Assembly: GCA_937884175.1 (NCBI GenBank)
Contig: CALGDB010000007.1
Coordinates: 1-39,288 of the forward strand
DNA length: 39,288 bases
DNA from: an uncultured Flavobacteriales bacterium
GTDB taxonomy: Bacteria; Bacteroidota; Bacteroidia; Flavobacteriales_D; Sanyastnellaceae
Reading direction: 5' to 3'
This document shows positions 8,829 to 16,821 of the stretch, one piece after another; position 1 is the stretch's first letter, and every line of letters begins with the position of its first letter. A model generated the notes under the pieces. The model had not been told where the DNA came from. It saw only the letters and a list, made by a program, of their open reading frames with translations, and searched no databases. Made by a program: the position numbers and the translations under genes.

Positions 8829-9347
8829 ATGAAAATCGCACCGCACCTTCCAAAGTCCTCCTTCCGTATTGCTCTGATTGGAGCCCTTCTGCCGCTGGGC
8901 GGCTGTTTGCCGGAACCCAGCTTCCCGGATCAGCCGGCGATTGAATTCCAATCGTTTGACCTCAGCGCGAGTGGCGGCCGGGAGCTGGTAATTAGATTCA
9001 CCGACGGCGATGGCAACGTGGGGCTCGGGCAAGCGGACACCCTCGCGCCTTTTTGCCCAACGTGCGAACACCACCAGAACCTGAAATGCGAATACCAGGA
9101 ATGGCGGGATACCGCATGGGTGGAAATTGGACTCAATCCCGACGCTGGGCAGATTCCGTTTTACTACCGCGTGCCTCCCGTGGCGCCCACCGGTCAAAAC
9201 CCCACGCAGAACGGCACCATCAGCATCGACATGAATTCGTGGTTTTTGAACAGCCCATACGATTCCATGCGGTTCCGGATTACCCTTTATGACCGGGACC
9301 TCAACCCTTCGAACGAAGCGTATACCCCGGCGACACCGAAGCCCTAA
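8829..9347 (+). CDS. Putative lipoprotein of unknown function
   Basis: A 172-residue predicted lipoprotein. The signal MKIAPHLPKSSFRIALIGAL ends in the lipobox LGGC with the lipidated Cys at 26. ATG 8829 is chosen over the in-frame ATG 8814 because the -7 box TAGCTTTG ends at 8813. The mature part shows VIRFTDGDGNVGLGQ, a short Asp/Gly-rich motif I have seen in small uncharacterised Bacteroidota lipoproteins, a pair of cysteines (FCPTC) and a further Cys nearby, and a beta-rich C-terminal half (MRFRITLYDRDLN). I do not recognise a named domain. It is a single-gene transcript closed by the hairpin at 9366-9395. Confidence 0.75.
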   Translation: MKIAPHLPKSSFRIALIGALLPLGGCLPEPSFPDQPAIEFQSFDLSASGGRELVIRFTDGDGNVGLGQADTLAPFCPTCEHHQNLKCEYQEWRDTAWVEIGLNPDAGQIPFYYRVPPVAPTGQNPTQNGTISIDMNSWFLNSPYDSMRFRITLYDRDLNPSNEAYTPATPKP

Positions 9348-9365
9348 TGGCCACATCCTGAAATG

Positions 9366-9395
9366 AAAAAGGCGCTCCAAGTGGAGCGCCTTTCT
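9366..9395. terminator. Bidirectional Rho-independent terminator
   Basis: GGCGCTCC (9371-9378) pairs with GGAGCGCC (9383-9390) around the loop AAGT. The stem is preceded by AAAAA and followed by TTTCTCGTT, so either strand gives a hairpin followed by U. It serves both the lipoprotein gene (+) and the large secreted-protein gene (-). Confidence 0.9.
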
Positions 9396-9415
9396 CGTTG
9401 AATCCAATCGAGGGA

Positions 9416-12400
9416 TTACTCAGGGCAATCCGAACCGAACTGGGACAGGAAGAAGAGCAAGTCGGGCGTACCGACTTGACCGTCTTCGTTGACATCCGCA
9501 GGACAAGGATCGGTGAAGTCGAATTCACACGTTCCGTTTTCCATGGTCGCCGCTGCGTCGTAGTTGGTCGCATCCGCGTACGTACAGCCGTAGCAGTCGT
9601 ACGTGCAAGAACCGTCGTCGAAGAACGCACCTGAAGCGAAGTTGCATGCTGCAGCATCCACACAGCCGAAGGCCGAAGAGTTTGGCGCACCTGGGGTACC
9701 GTTATCCACCCAGCTAGCTTGCCAGTTGTCTGGATCTTCGTTATTCAGATCCGTCTGGATCAATTCCAAGGTTGAGCATCCACCATCGGGGCTCTGCACC
9801 AAGACATTACCCAATACGGCAACTGTCTGTGCTGGCCATGGATCCGCATCGTCGTATGTCACCGCATCAACCACGTTGCCGAAGCCGTCCTCGATACTAA
9901 CCCCTTCACCAGAGTTGGAGAAGTTGCCCAGATCCAATTGGAAAATCTGAACACCCAAACCACTGTAGTTGGCCGTACCCTCGTCAGATACCGTCATCAA
10001 AACGAATTCGCCTGCTGCGATTGATGTGCCATCAGGGAAGACATACCCGAGCTGTGGTGCTCCACTTGCCGTGTTGTAGAACTCGAAACCACCAATCTCG
10101 GCTGGCATGTCGCCGCCGTTGTAGATCTCGACGAACTCGTAGTCGAAATCATCGCCTTGGGCACTGCAGGGATTGTAGTGAATCTCGTTGATGACCAAGT
10201 TGGGCAACGTGTAGTAGCAATCCTCGTTGGTTGGGTTGTTGACGCCTTCCTGGTAGTTGAATGCCGCCGGATCATCGCAACCGCTGATGATGCACGAACC
10301 ATCATCCAAGGTAGCAGCAGGATCGTAGTTGTCTGCTGCCGGGTCAGTGCAACCAGGTGCATCCACACATGACCCGTCGTCTTCTTGCGCGTACGGATCG
10401 TAGTTACTGAACGAGGCCGTGGTGCAACCCAAGCGAACAACATCCGCTGCGTCACGTGGCAACAACTTCCAGGCGCCGTATGCGTAGAAGTTGGGTCCGA
10501 CCACGCGGTACGAACGTCCTTCTTCCAAAAGTGGTGCATACGTATTGCCGCCGTCAGCGGTCAGTGAATCCCCGATGGCATCGTATCCGATGTCATCGAT
10601 GGTACCAATGCCTGAACCGTCGTTCAGGTGCCACTCGCCGTAACCGGCGTCGGCATTGGTGCACTCACCGGTCATGCTAATCAATACGCACTCCCATTGC
10701 TCATCGTTGATGGCTGCGGTCGCGAGCATTTCAGCTGCCGGCAGGGCATTGCCCGAAGACAGGACTTCAGGTGTGGCCGCTTGAATCTGGCGCAAGCCGT
10801 ACACTTCAGTCACGTTACCCAAGATGGATACTTCGTCACCAAGGGCCACGCCGTCACCGATAACCCAGATGGCCGAGTTAGGCCCTGTACCGTCTTGGAT
10901 GACGTAAGATGCTTGGCCGGCCAATCCACCCGTTGGAGGGTAAGTCGCCGTCACGATTCCTTGCGTTTGCATTTGACCGCTCAAACCGCCTGACTGAATC
11001 TCCTGAATGGTGTAGTTGTCGATGTAGATGCACGAACCATCATCAGATGTTGCATTCTCATCGTAATTGACTGCGAATGGATCGGTGCAACCACCGGTCG
11101 AGGCCGCGCAAGAACCTGAGAAAGTGTGCATGCCCAAGTCACTCCAGTCGTTCTGATCGAGTACAATCCACTCGGAATCCAGGGCGTTGGTACCTGCAGA
11201 CATCGCCCAATCACCTCCGTTACCTGTGAAAACGAACTCGTTTCGCACGAGCGTGTGGTCCTTAGTCGCGTTGGCTACACCGGCCACTTCCCATCCTGAA
11301 CCGGGGTCGGGACCAATGGCTCCAATGATGTCAACCAATACCGTGTCATTGCCCGCAAGCTCGAACAAACCATACGCATCGTCTCCATTGGACAAGTATT
11401 GATGGGTAACGTCCGCCAACGCTAAAATGACGGAATCTGCACTAGGGTGAGCAACGATGTATGTGCCACCGGGTGCTATCTCAGCATCAAAAGGAAAGTT
11501 GAAGCTCAGGTAGTCAAATTGATCGCTGACAAAGGGGGCGTCCGGATCGTCGCATCCATTGCTGCAATTGCCTAGCATGAATTGGCTCAAGAAAACCGCA
11601 GTAGCCGTTGGGTTGTACAACTCGAGGTACTTGTTGTTTCCGCTGCCTTCAGCGTACTCTGAGAAGAAGATGCCGCACGACTCACCGGAGAATTCACAAG
11701 AACCGTCGTCGATGCCAGCACCCGCGTTGTAGTTCGAAGCATCTGCACTGGTGCAACCGTACAACAATGCATCCGCTTCTGAACGCGGTTGGATTTTGTA
11801 GTTACCGAACGAGTAATCGAGCGGACCCGTTACCTGCCACGTGCTCCCCGCTGTGACGTTGCCCGTGTCAATGGCATCGTAGCCGCGGTCGTCGATGCGG
11901 CATTCACCTGACGTATCGTCCACGCCCCACTCGCCGTAGCCGAGGCTTTCTGAGCTAACATCACCAGTTACTTGCACCAAGACGCCTTCCCACTGTTCGT
12001 CAGACGCAGCGGTGGCTGTGCTCAACACCTCTGGAGTTGGCAAAGCGGCTCCCTGCGCATTGATCACGACAGAGACACCCGTCAATTGGGTCAATCCGTA
12101 ATATTCGGCCACTGTTCCCGTGATTTCAATGTCGTCACCGACAACCACTGGTACGTTTGGACCGAACATCCAAATACCGCTGTATGGACCTTGGCCATCC
12201 TGGACACTCACCAACGAGCCAAAGACACCCGTGACAACACCGTTGGTCACCACCGTCGTACCTGTGTAAGCATCTGTCAATTGCCCTTCCTGGATGGCAG
12301 CGATCGCTGTCGTCGTTACTTCCAAGCAAGAACCATCATCGAAATCAGCTGCTTCGTTGTAGTTCGGTGCTGCCGCGTTCGTGCAACCACCAGTACCCAC

Positions 12401-13411
12401 CGTCACCGTCCCGACCATGCCCAATGCAGCGTGTGTACCAACTGAGCAGTCGTAAGAGTACACTCCGGGAATGGTAAAGGTGAAGCTGCCTATGCATACG
12501 GCTTCGCCGCTGGAACTAACAGGTGAGAAAAAGAAGTCTTCTGGGTTACCAAAGGACTCACCGGTCAACGTGTTGGTGGTACCGTTTGCGTTGTGTGAAC
12601 CGCCTACGTTTTCCCATACCACTGTGGTGCCAGGTTCGATGGCAAGGTCTTGCGGGCTGAAGTAGAATCCGCCAGTCGTGACGACGATACCGTCAACGTT
12701 GCATGAATTGTCAAATGTGCACGAGCCATCATCTTCTGTAGCGTCGGCATTGTAGTTGGACGCGTTTTCATTGGTGCAACCGGGGACTGCGGCTCCACAA
12801 TTTCCGGTGAAATCGTGTGAACCGAGGTAGTCCCATGTGTTTTGGTCGTAGACAATCCACTGGCTGTCTTCGGCATTGGTTCCTGCCGCGGTTGCCCAAT
12901 CGTATCCAACGCCTTGGGTAACCGTGCTCTTGCGCACCAACGTGTGGTCTTTTGTTGCAGCAGACTCTCCTGCCACGTCCCAACCCGAGCCGGGGTCTGC
13001 GTCCCAGTTTCCAATGACGTCCAGAATGGTGAATGCGTCTTGGGTTCCTTGTACCAGTGCATAGCCATCATCGCCGTTGGAGAGGTACTGGTGCGTTTCA
13101 TTCGCAAAAGCCAAAATTGCAGCATTTGCAGAGGGATGAGCAATCACATAAATCCCACCTGCAGCTATGGTCGCTCCTTCATCGAAGGCATTCCAGAATT
13201 CGTATTCACCGGGTACGGTCGGAGCATTGCTTGTGCTCGGGTAAGCGTAGCCGCTGAGGTCGATGGCCTCGTTGGTAGGGTTGTAAATTTCAAGGTACTT
13301 GTTATTGCTGCTCCCTTCGGCATATTCCGAGAAAAACAGCCCGCACTGCGCGGATCCAGCCAAGCTCGCTCCGAAGAACAAAGCCGCTAGCAACAGGTTG
13401 AGTGAACGCAT
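9416..13411 (-). CDS. Large secreted mosaic protein: lamin-tail, cupredoxin, OB-like modules and dockerin-like tail
   Basis: A 1331-residue extracellular protein with a signal peptide (1-21, GSA|Q). Modules in order: lamin-tail-like domain (about 23-200); Cys repeat 211-231; cupredoxin (240-338) with candidate type 1 copper ligands H273, C322, H327 and M332; Cys repeat 342-362; OB-like module (365-550); Cys repeat 552-572; second lamin-tail (578-768); Cys repeat 774-794; second OB-like module (797-992); Cys repeats 995-1015, 1020-1040 and a degenerate 1044-1065; third lamin-tail (1069-1245); Cys repeats 1249-1269 and 1275-1295; and a dockerin-like tail DVNEDGQVGTPDLLFFLSQF (1306-1325). The Cys repeat is GC-x4-A-x-NY-x(8)-DDGSC. 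No obvious standard T9SS C-terminal domain is seen. Surface or matrix adhesion is a plausible inference; no enzyme active site was recognised. It is a single-gene transcript with its own terminator. Confidence 0.85.
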   Translation of the reverse strand: MRSLNLLLAALFFGASLAGSAQCGLFFSEYAEGSSNNKYLEIYNPTNEAIDLSGYAYPSTSNAPTVPGEYEFWNAFDEGATIAAGGIYVIAHPSANAAILAFANETHQYLSNGDDGYALVQGTQDAFTILDVIGNWDADPGSGWDVAGESAATKDHTLVRKSTVTQGVGYDWATAAGTNAEDSQWIVYDQNTWDYLGSHDFTGNCGAAVPGCTNENASNYNADATEDDGSCTFDNSCNVDGIVVTTGGFYFSPQDLAIEPGTTVVWENVGGSHNANGTTNTLTGESFGNPEDFFFSPVSSSGEAVCIGSFTFTIPGVYSYDCSVGTHAALGMVGTVTVGTGGCTNAAAPNYNEAADFDDGSCLEVTTTAIAAIQEGQLTDAYTGTTVVTNGVVTGVFGSLVSVQDGQGPYSGIWMFGPNVPVVVGDDIEITGTVAEYYGLTQLTGVSVVINAQGAALPTPEVLSTATAASDEQWEGVLVQVTGDVSSESLGYGEWGVDDTSGECRIDDRGYDAIDTGNVTAGSTWQVTGPLDYSFGNYKIQPRSEADALLYGCTSADASNYNAGAGIDDGSCEFSGESCGIFFSEYAEGSGNNKYLELYNPTATAVFLSQFMLGNCSNGCDDPDAPFVSDQFDYLSFNFPFDAEIAPGGTYIVAHPSADSVILALADVTHQYLSNGDDAYGLFELAGNDTVLVDIIGAIGPDPGSGWEVAGVANATKDHTLVRNEFVFTGNGGDWAMSAGTNALDSEWIVLDQNDWSDLGMHTFSGSCAASTGGCTDPFAVNYDENATSDDGSCIYIDNYTIQEIQSGGLSGQMQTQGIVTATYPPTGGLAGQASYVIQDGTGPNSAIWVIGDGVALGDEVSILGNVTEVYGLRQIQAATPEVLSSGNALPAAEMLATAAINDEQWECVLISMTGECTNADAGYGEWHLNDGSGIGTIDDIGYDAIGDSLTADGGNTYAPLLEEGRSYRVVGPNFYAYGAWKLLPRDAADVVRLGCTTASFSNYDPYAQEDDGSCVDAPGCTDPAADNYDPAATLDDGSCIISGCDDPAAFNYQEGVNNPTNEDCYYTLPNLVINEIHYNPCSAQGDDFDYEFVEIYNGGDMPAEIGGFEFYNTASGAPQLGYVFPDGTSIAAGEFVLMTVSDEGTANYSGLGVQIFQLDLGNFSNSGEGVSIEDGFGNVVDAVTYDDADPWPAQTVAVLGNVLVQSPDGGCSTLELIQTDLNNEDPDNWQASWVDNGTPGAPNSSAFGCVDAAACNFASGAFFDDGSCTYDCYGCTYADATNYDAAATMENGTCEFDFTDPCPADVNEDGQVGTPDLLFFLSQFGSDCPE

Positions 13412-13552
13412 GTCGTGAGTTTTGATTAAAAATGGTTAGGCAAACTACTGAAAACTCGACAAATCAACGCATTATGTGGATAAAAACAACATTTCCTTAA
13501 CTCAACGGTTCTCAGGCAGTTGCATTTGTTACCGCCACTATGCCTATGTTGT

Positions 13553-14170
13553 TCAGGCAAACAGCGTCATCTGCTCGGGCAACTGACGGAACGACGAACG
13601 GTGATGGGGCGTTGTCCCGTGTTCCCGAATGGCCGAGCGATGTTGCTTCGTCGGATAGCCCGCATTGGCATCCCACCCATACGACGGGAAGGATGCGTGC
13701 AGCTTCAGCATGTAGGCATCCCGGTGGGTTTTGGCCAAAACGCTCGCCGCAGCGATGGACGCAAACCGCGCATCCCCCTTGACGTAGCATCCGTATTCCG
13801 GAAGGCCCTCCGCCGTTCGAAACCGGTTGCCATCGATGAGCATAAAATCCGGCTGGACCGACAGTGCCCGCACCGACCGCCGCATGGCCGCAAACGATGC
13901 ATTCAAAATGTTGATGCGGTCAATCTCTTCCGGTAAAACGTGGGTCACAGCCCACGCCAGCGCAAGGGCCTCAATCTCAATCCGTAGCGCCTCGCGCTTG
14001 GCTTTGGTCATTTTCTTGGAATCATTCAAATGGCCCTCCTGCACCAGTTCCTCAGCGAATTCAGGCTGCAGCACCACTGCGGCCGCAGTGACAGGACCCG
14101 CCAAACAACCGCGACCGGCTTCGTCACAACCCGCTTCCATACGGTCTCGTTCAATCCACGCTTCAAGCAT
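13553..14170 (-). CDS. rnhB: Ribonuclease HII
   Basis: RNase HII cleaves the RNA strand of RNA-DNA hybrids and starts removal of single ribonucleotides from DNA. The 205-residue protein carries the acidic catalytic set D16-E17 (CDEAGRG, 15-21), D113 (LIDGNRF) and D151 (THRDAYM), plus LNDSKK (48-53), KGDARFASIAAASVLAK (131-147) and a C-terminal SFRQLPEQMTLF, which resembles a PCNA/beta-clamp-binding tail. ATG 14170 is chosen; a TTG nine bases upstream is possible. The start overlaps the end of the glycosyltransferase gene by 8 bases, so the two are probably translationally coupled. Confidence 0.95.
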   Translation of the reverse strand: MLEAWIERDRMEAGCDEAGRGCLAGPVTAAAVVLQPEFAEELVQEGHLNDSKKMTKAKREALRIEIEALALAWAVTHVLPEEIDRINILNASFAAMRRSVRALSVQPDFMLIDGNRFRTAEGLPEYGCYVKGDARFASIAAASVLAKTHRDAYMLKLHASFPSYGWDANAGYPTKQHRSAIREHGTTPHHRSSFRQLPEQMTLFA

Positions 14171-15272
14171 GTGACGCAAGTACCTTTTGAATGGATGCCA
14201 TCAGTTGGTTGGCTGAGGTGTCCCAAGAAAAGTCACTCGCTCGCGCCAAACCCGCCTCTACAGCCCTATTGCGCAAAGCCTCATCGGCTTCCAATCGTTG
14301 CATTGCCGCGGCAATTTCAGTTGCATTCGCAGGGTCCACCAAGGCCGCAGCCGCGCCACCACAGACTTCTGGCATCGCTGTCGTATTGCTCGCAATCACC
14401 GGAACCCCTGACGCAAACGCTTCGACAATCGGAACGCCGAATCCTTCAAACCACGGAACAAAAACCAACCCCTCGGCACCGCGCATGACCTGCGCCAACT
14501 GGCCGCGGCCCAAACGACCGGCGTAGTGCACCCCGTCCTGCGGCGTTTCACTTGCACTCCACATCTCAGCCCCGACAATCAACAGTTCGCGTGTACCTCC
14601 TTCCGCTCGGTACATTCCAAATGCCTCGAGCAAGCCGTTCAGATTTTTGCGAGGATGCAAGCTGCCGACAAAGAGAAAGTAGGGGCGGCCATCCGTGAAA
14701 CGCCCGTCGGCAGCTCGCTCAGCGGTTGTTCCTTGCGCATACACGGAAGCTGGCGCATTGTAAACCACATCGATGGAATCGGACGACACGCCAAACTGGG
14801 CAACGATATCGTTCTTGGAGAATTCGCTGACCGTTACTAGCCGATTAGCGATCCGCGCAAATTCTGGAAAGCGGCTTCGGTAATACCGCGCCTCCCTTGC
14901 GGGCATCCACTCGGGATGGTGCATGAAATTCAAATCGTGGAATACGGCCAACTGTGGCACCGCCGTTCGGCGGCTGAGCATGCCATCGCTGGACACGAAG
15001 ACGTCTGCTTTCCAGCGGCGAAGCGCCCGTGTCACGCTGTAATCGAACCACGCATCGTACAGATAAGGACGGCGCGCAGGTGGGAGCAGGCGCATGGATG
15101 TGGCGTTGGGACCGTATTCAAACGCGGCATCCGGCGTTCGGTCAAAGAGCAGCAAAAACTCATGTTCCGGGTGATCCGCAATGATTCTGCGGTAGCACGC
15201 ATCCGTGAACCACCCGATGCCTTCGAGGCGACCAGGAATAAGGAGCCGTGCGTTGAGCGCGATGCGAGCCAT
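14163..15272 (-). CDS. Family 4 glycosyltransferase (GT-B fold)
   Basis: A 369-residue retaining glycosyltransferase of the GT4 type. Motifs: an N-terminal LNARLLIPGRLEGIGWFT nucleotide-sugar/acceptor loop (6-23), SSDGMLS (94-100), FHDLNFMHHP (111-120), FVGSLHPRKNLNGLLEAF (201-218), and the GT4 donor-site E-x7-E as E276 and E284 within WFEGFGVPIVEAFASG. It probably transfers a sugar to a surface glycan, given its divergent neighbours (flippase, Wzz, Wzy/WaaL). The start is ATG 15272; the frame stays open upstream but those residues lie inside the flippase gene on the other strand. A TATCTTCG box ends five bases before the start. Donor and acceptor cannot be read from sequence. Confidence 0.88.
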   Translation of the reverse strand: MARIALNARLLIPGRLEGIGWFTDACYRRIIADHPEHEFLLLFDRTPDAAFEYGPNATSMRLLPPARRPYLYDAWFDYSVTRALRRWKADVFVSSDGMLSRRTAVPQLAVFHDLNFMHHPEWMPAREARYYRSRFPEFARIANRLVTVSEFSKNDIVAQFGVSSDSIDVVYNAPASVYAQGTTAERAADGRFTDGRPYFLFVGSLHPRKNLNGLLEAFGMYRAEGGTRELLIVGAEMWSASETPQDGVHYAGRLGRGQLAQVMRGAEGLVFVPWFEGFGVPIVEAFASGVPVIASNTTAMPEVCGGAAAALVDPANATEIAAAMQRLEADEALRNRAVEAGLARASDFSWDTSANQLMASIQKVLASHA

Positions 15273-15277
15273 TCCTG

Positions 15278-15285
15278 CGAAGATA
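15278..15285 (-). promoter_or_regulatory. Probable -7 box of the glycosyltransferase gene
   Basis: TATCTTCG on the minus strand has one mismatch to TAnnTTTG and lies five bases upstream of ATG 15272, in the 34-base gap between divergent genes. Confidence 0.38.
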
Positions 15286-15306
15286 GCAGACAATTCTGCG
15301 GTGCAT

Positions 15307-16806
15307 ATGCCGTTATTTGCACTACCAAGCGATTTCGGCATTTTGAAGAAATTCCTCACCCACCTCTCCTCGCTCATGGTCTTGAACCTGACCATCAAGC
15401 CGGCGTATTTGTTGGTGGTTGAAGCCAAAATCCAAGATGCCTTGGGGCCGGAGGCTTGGGGAAATTTCTTCCCGCTGCTGAGCCTGAGTTTCCTGTTGAA
15501 TATTTTGCTGGATGCCGGCTTGGCCAACCACACCACCCGGGCAATCGCGCAGAATCCCGAAGGTTTGAACGGCCATTTCCAATCGGGATGGCAGGCCAAG
15601 GGAATGTTATTCCCCATCTACCTCCTTGCGCTGCTCGCGACCGGCTACCTGCTCGGCTACCGGGGCATCTCCCTGCAATGGCTGGGATGGGTGGGCATCA
15701 ACCAGGCCTTACTCAGTGCCGTACTCTACGTTCGCGCAGGGCTCCAAGGTGCAGGCGAACACCGAGCCGACGCATGGGTATCCATTGCCGACCGAGCCTT
15801 GCTGCTGGTAGGGCTGGGCGCGTTGCTTTTTGCGTGTGATGCGTTTCAATTGGAATGGCTACTTGGTGGGACAACTGCGGCCCTCACCTGCAGCCTGCTG
15901 CTGGGTTCTCTGAGGATTCAAAAACTGCGTAAGGCGTTACCCGTTCCGTTGACGGCTTCTCCTAAAGTCTGGGCCCATTTCAAAAGCAGCTGGCCCTATG
16001 CGTTGCTCTTCTTGCTCATGATGACGTACCACCGGGTCGATGCCATCATGCTCGAGCGAATGGCGCCGAACGGCGCAGTCCAAGCCGGATGGTATGCCAT
16101 GGGGTACCGGCTCTTCGAAGCAGCCAACATGATTGGCTTTCTGTTCGCTACCCTCCTGCTTCCTTACTTCACCCGCATGTTGAGCGCTGGAGAAGACATT
16201 CGTCCGCTGGCCGCTGGAATCAGTCGTTTCCTTCTCGTCGGGGGAGGCAGCGTTGCTTGGGTTGCGGCCTTTTTCGCGCCGACGTTTCTCGGCCTATTCT
16301 ATGCTTCGTTTCTGAATGAAGCTGCCCCGATTCTGCCGTGGCTGATGGCATCATTTGCCGTGTTTGCTCAGGGCTACGTGTACAGCACGTTGCTCACGGC
16401 TCGGGGAGACCTGAAACTGCTGAATCGCTTAGCGGCCTTGGGCGCCGTCGCCAACGTGGCCGGCAACGCATGGTGGCTCAGCCAAGCTGACGGCTCTAAC
16501 GCAGCCTTGGGATGTGCCGTCGTCAGCGCTGGCACACAAGTCCTCGTCGTCGGCCTGCAAACGGCCAGTGCCATGCGGTTTCATCCCGGTCGAATCTGGT
16601 GGAAAGTCGGGCAGACCGCGCTCTTACATTCCTTGGCGTGCGCCGCAATATGTGGGGCATTTCTGCGTTGGGCAAACACCTCCGGATGGTCCGTGGTGTT
16701 GTGCCTTCTTTGTTGCATCGCCGCCGGCGCCGTTCCCGGAATCGCTCAAACCCAAACCCTCCGGCAACTGCTATCGGATAAGATGAATATCTTTGCCGAC
16801 TCCTAA
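15307..16806 (+). CDS. Wzx-like polysaccharide flippase (MOP superfamily)
   Basis: A 499-residue, very hydrophobic protein with about 12-14 predicted membrane segments spread along its length, as in the Wzx/MATE-type MOP exporters that flip undecaprenyl-linked glycan units across the inner membrane. The N-terminal pattern FLTHLSSLMVLNLTIKPAYL and the segment AGWYAMGYRLFEAANMIGFL fit this family. The start ATG 15307 gives MPLFALPSDFGILKKF; the longer in-frame extension from 15205 would overlap the divergent glycosyltransferase start. It leads a likely operon with the Wzz-like and Wzy/WaaL-like genes. Substrate unknown. Confidence 0.82.
   Translation: MPLFALPSDFGILKKFLTHLSSLMVLNLTIKPAYLLVVEAKIQDALGPEAWGNFFPLLSLSFLLNILLDAGLANHTTRAIAQNPEGLNGHFQSGWQAKGMLFPIYLLALLATGYLLGYRGISLQWLGWVGINQALLSAVLYVRAGLQGAGEHRADAWVSIADRALLLVGLGALLFACDAFQLEWLLGGTTAALTCSLLLGSLRIQKLRKALPVPLTASPKVWAHFKSSWPYALLFLLMMTYHRVDAIMLERMAPNGAVQAGWYAMGYRLFEAANMIGFLFATLLLPYFTRMLSAGEDIRPLAAGISRFLLVGGGSVAWVAAFFAPTFLGLFYASFLNEAAPILPWLMASFAVFAQGYVYSTLLTARGDLKLLNRLAALGAVANVAGNAWWLSQADGSNAALGCAVVSAGTQVLVVGLQTASAMRFHPGRIWWKVGQTALLHSLACAAICGAFLRWANTSGWSVVLCLLCCIAAGAVPGIAQTQTLRQLLSDKMNIFADS
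16788..16795 (+). promoter_or_regulatory. Possible internal -7 box ahead of the wzz-like gene
   Basis: TATCTTTG matches TAnnTTTG exactly and lies in the last codons of the flippase gene, 26 bases before ATG 16822. It could be coincidental coding sequence. Confidence 0.3.
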
Positions 16807-16821
16807 GTCGATTCCTACTTC

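Noticed and set aside
11972-12445. Plus-strand open frames antisense to the large secreted protein gene
   Set aside because: They have no signal, domain or promoter, and mirror the repeat-rich coding strand.
9520-12783. Possible CRISPR array from the evenly repeated Cys motifs in the large gene
   Set aside because: The repeats are protein-level, of uneven spacing and divergent at DNA level.
13412-13552. Possible small gene or terminator between rnhB and the large secreted protein
   Set aside because: No start-to-stop frame with a credible product and no hairpin plus T-run was seen; it most likely holds the large gene's promoter, where only an imperfect TAGTTTG box is visible.
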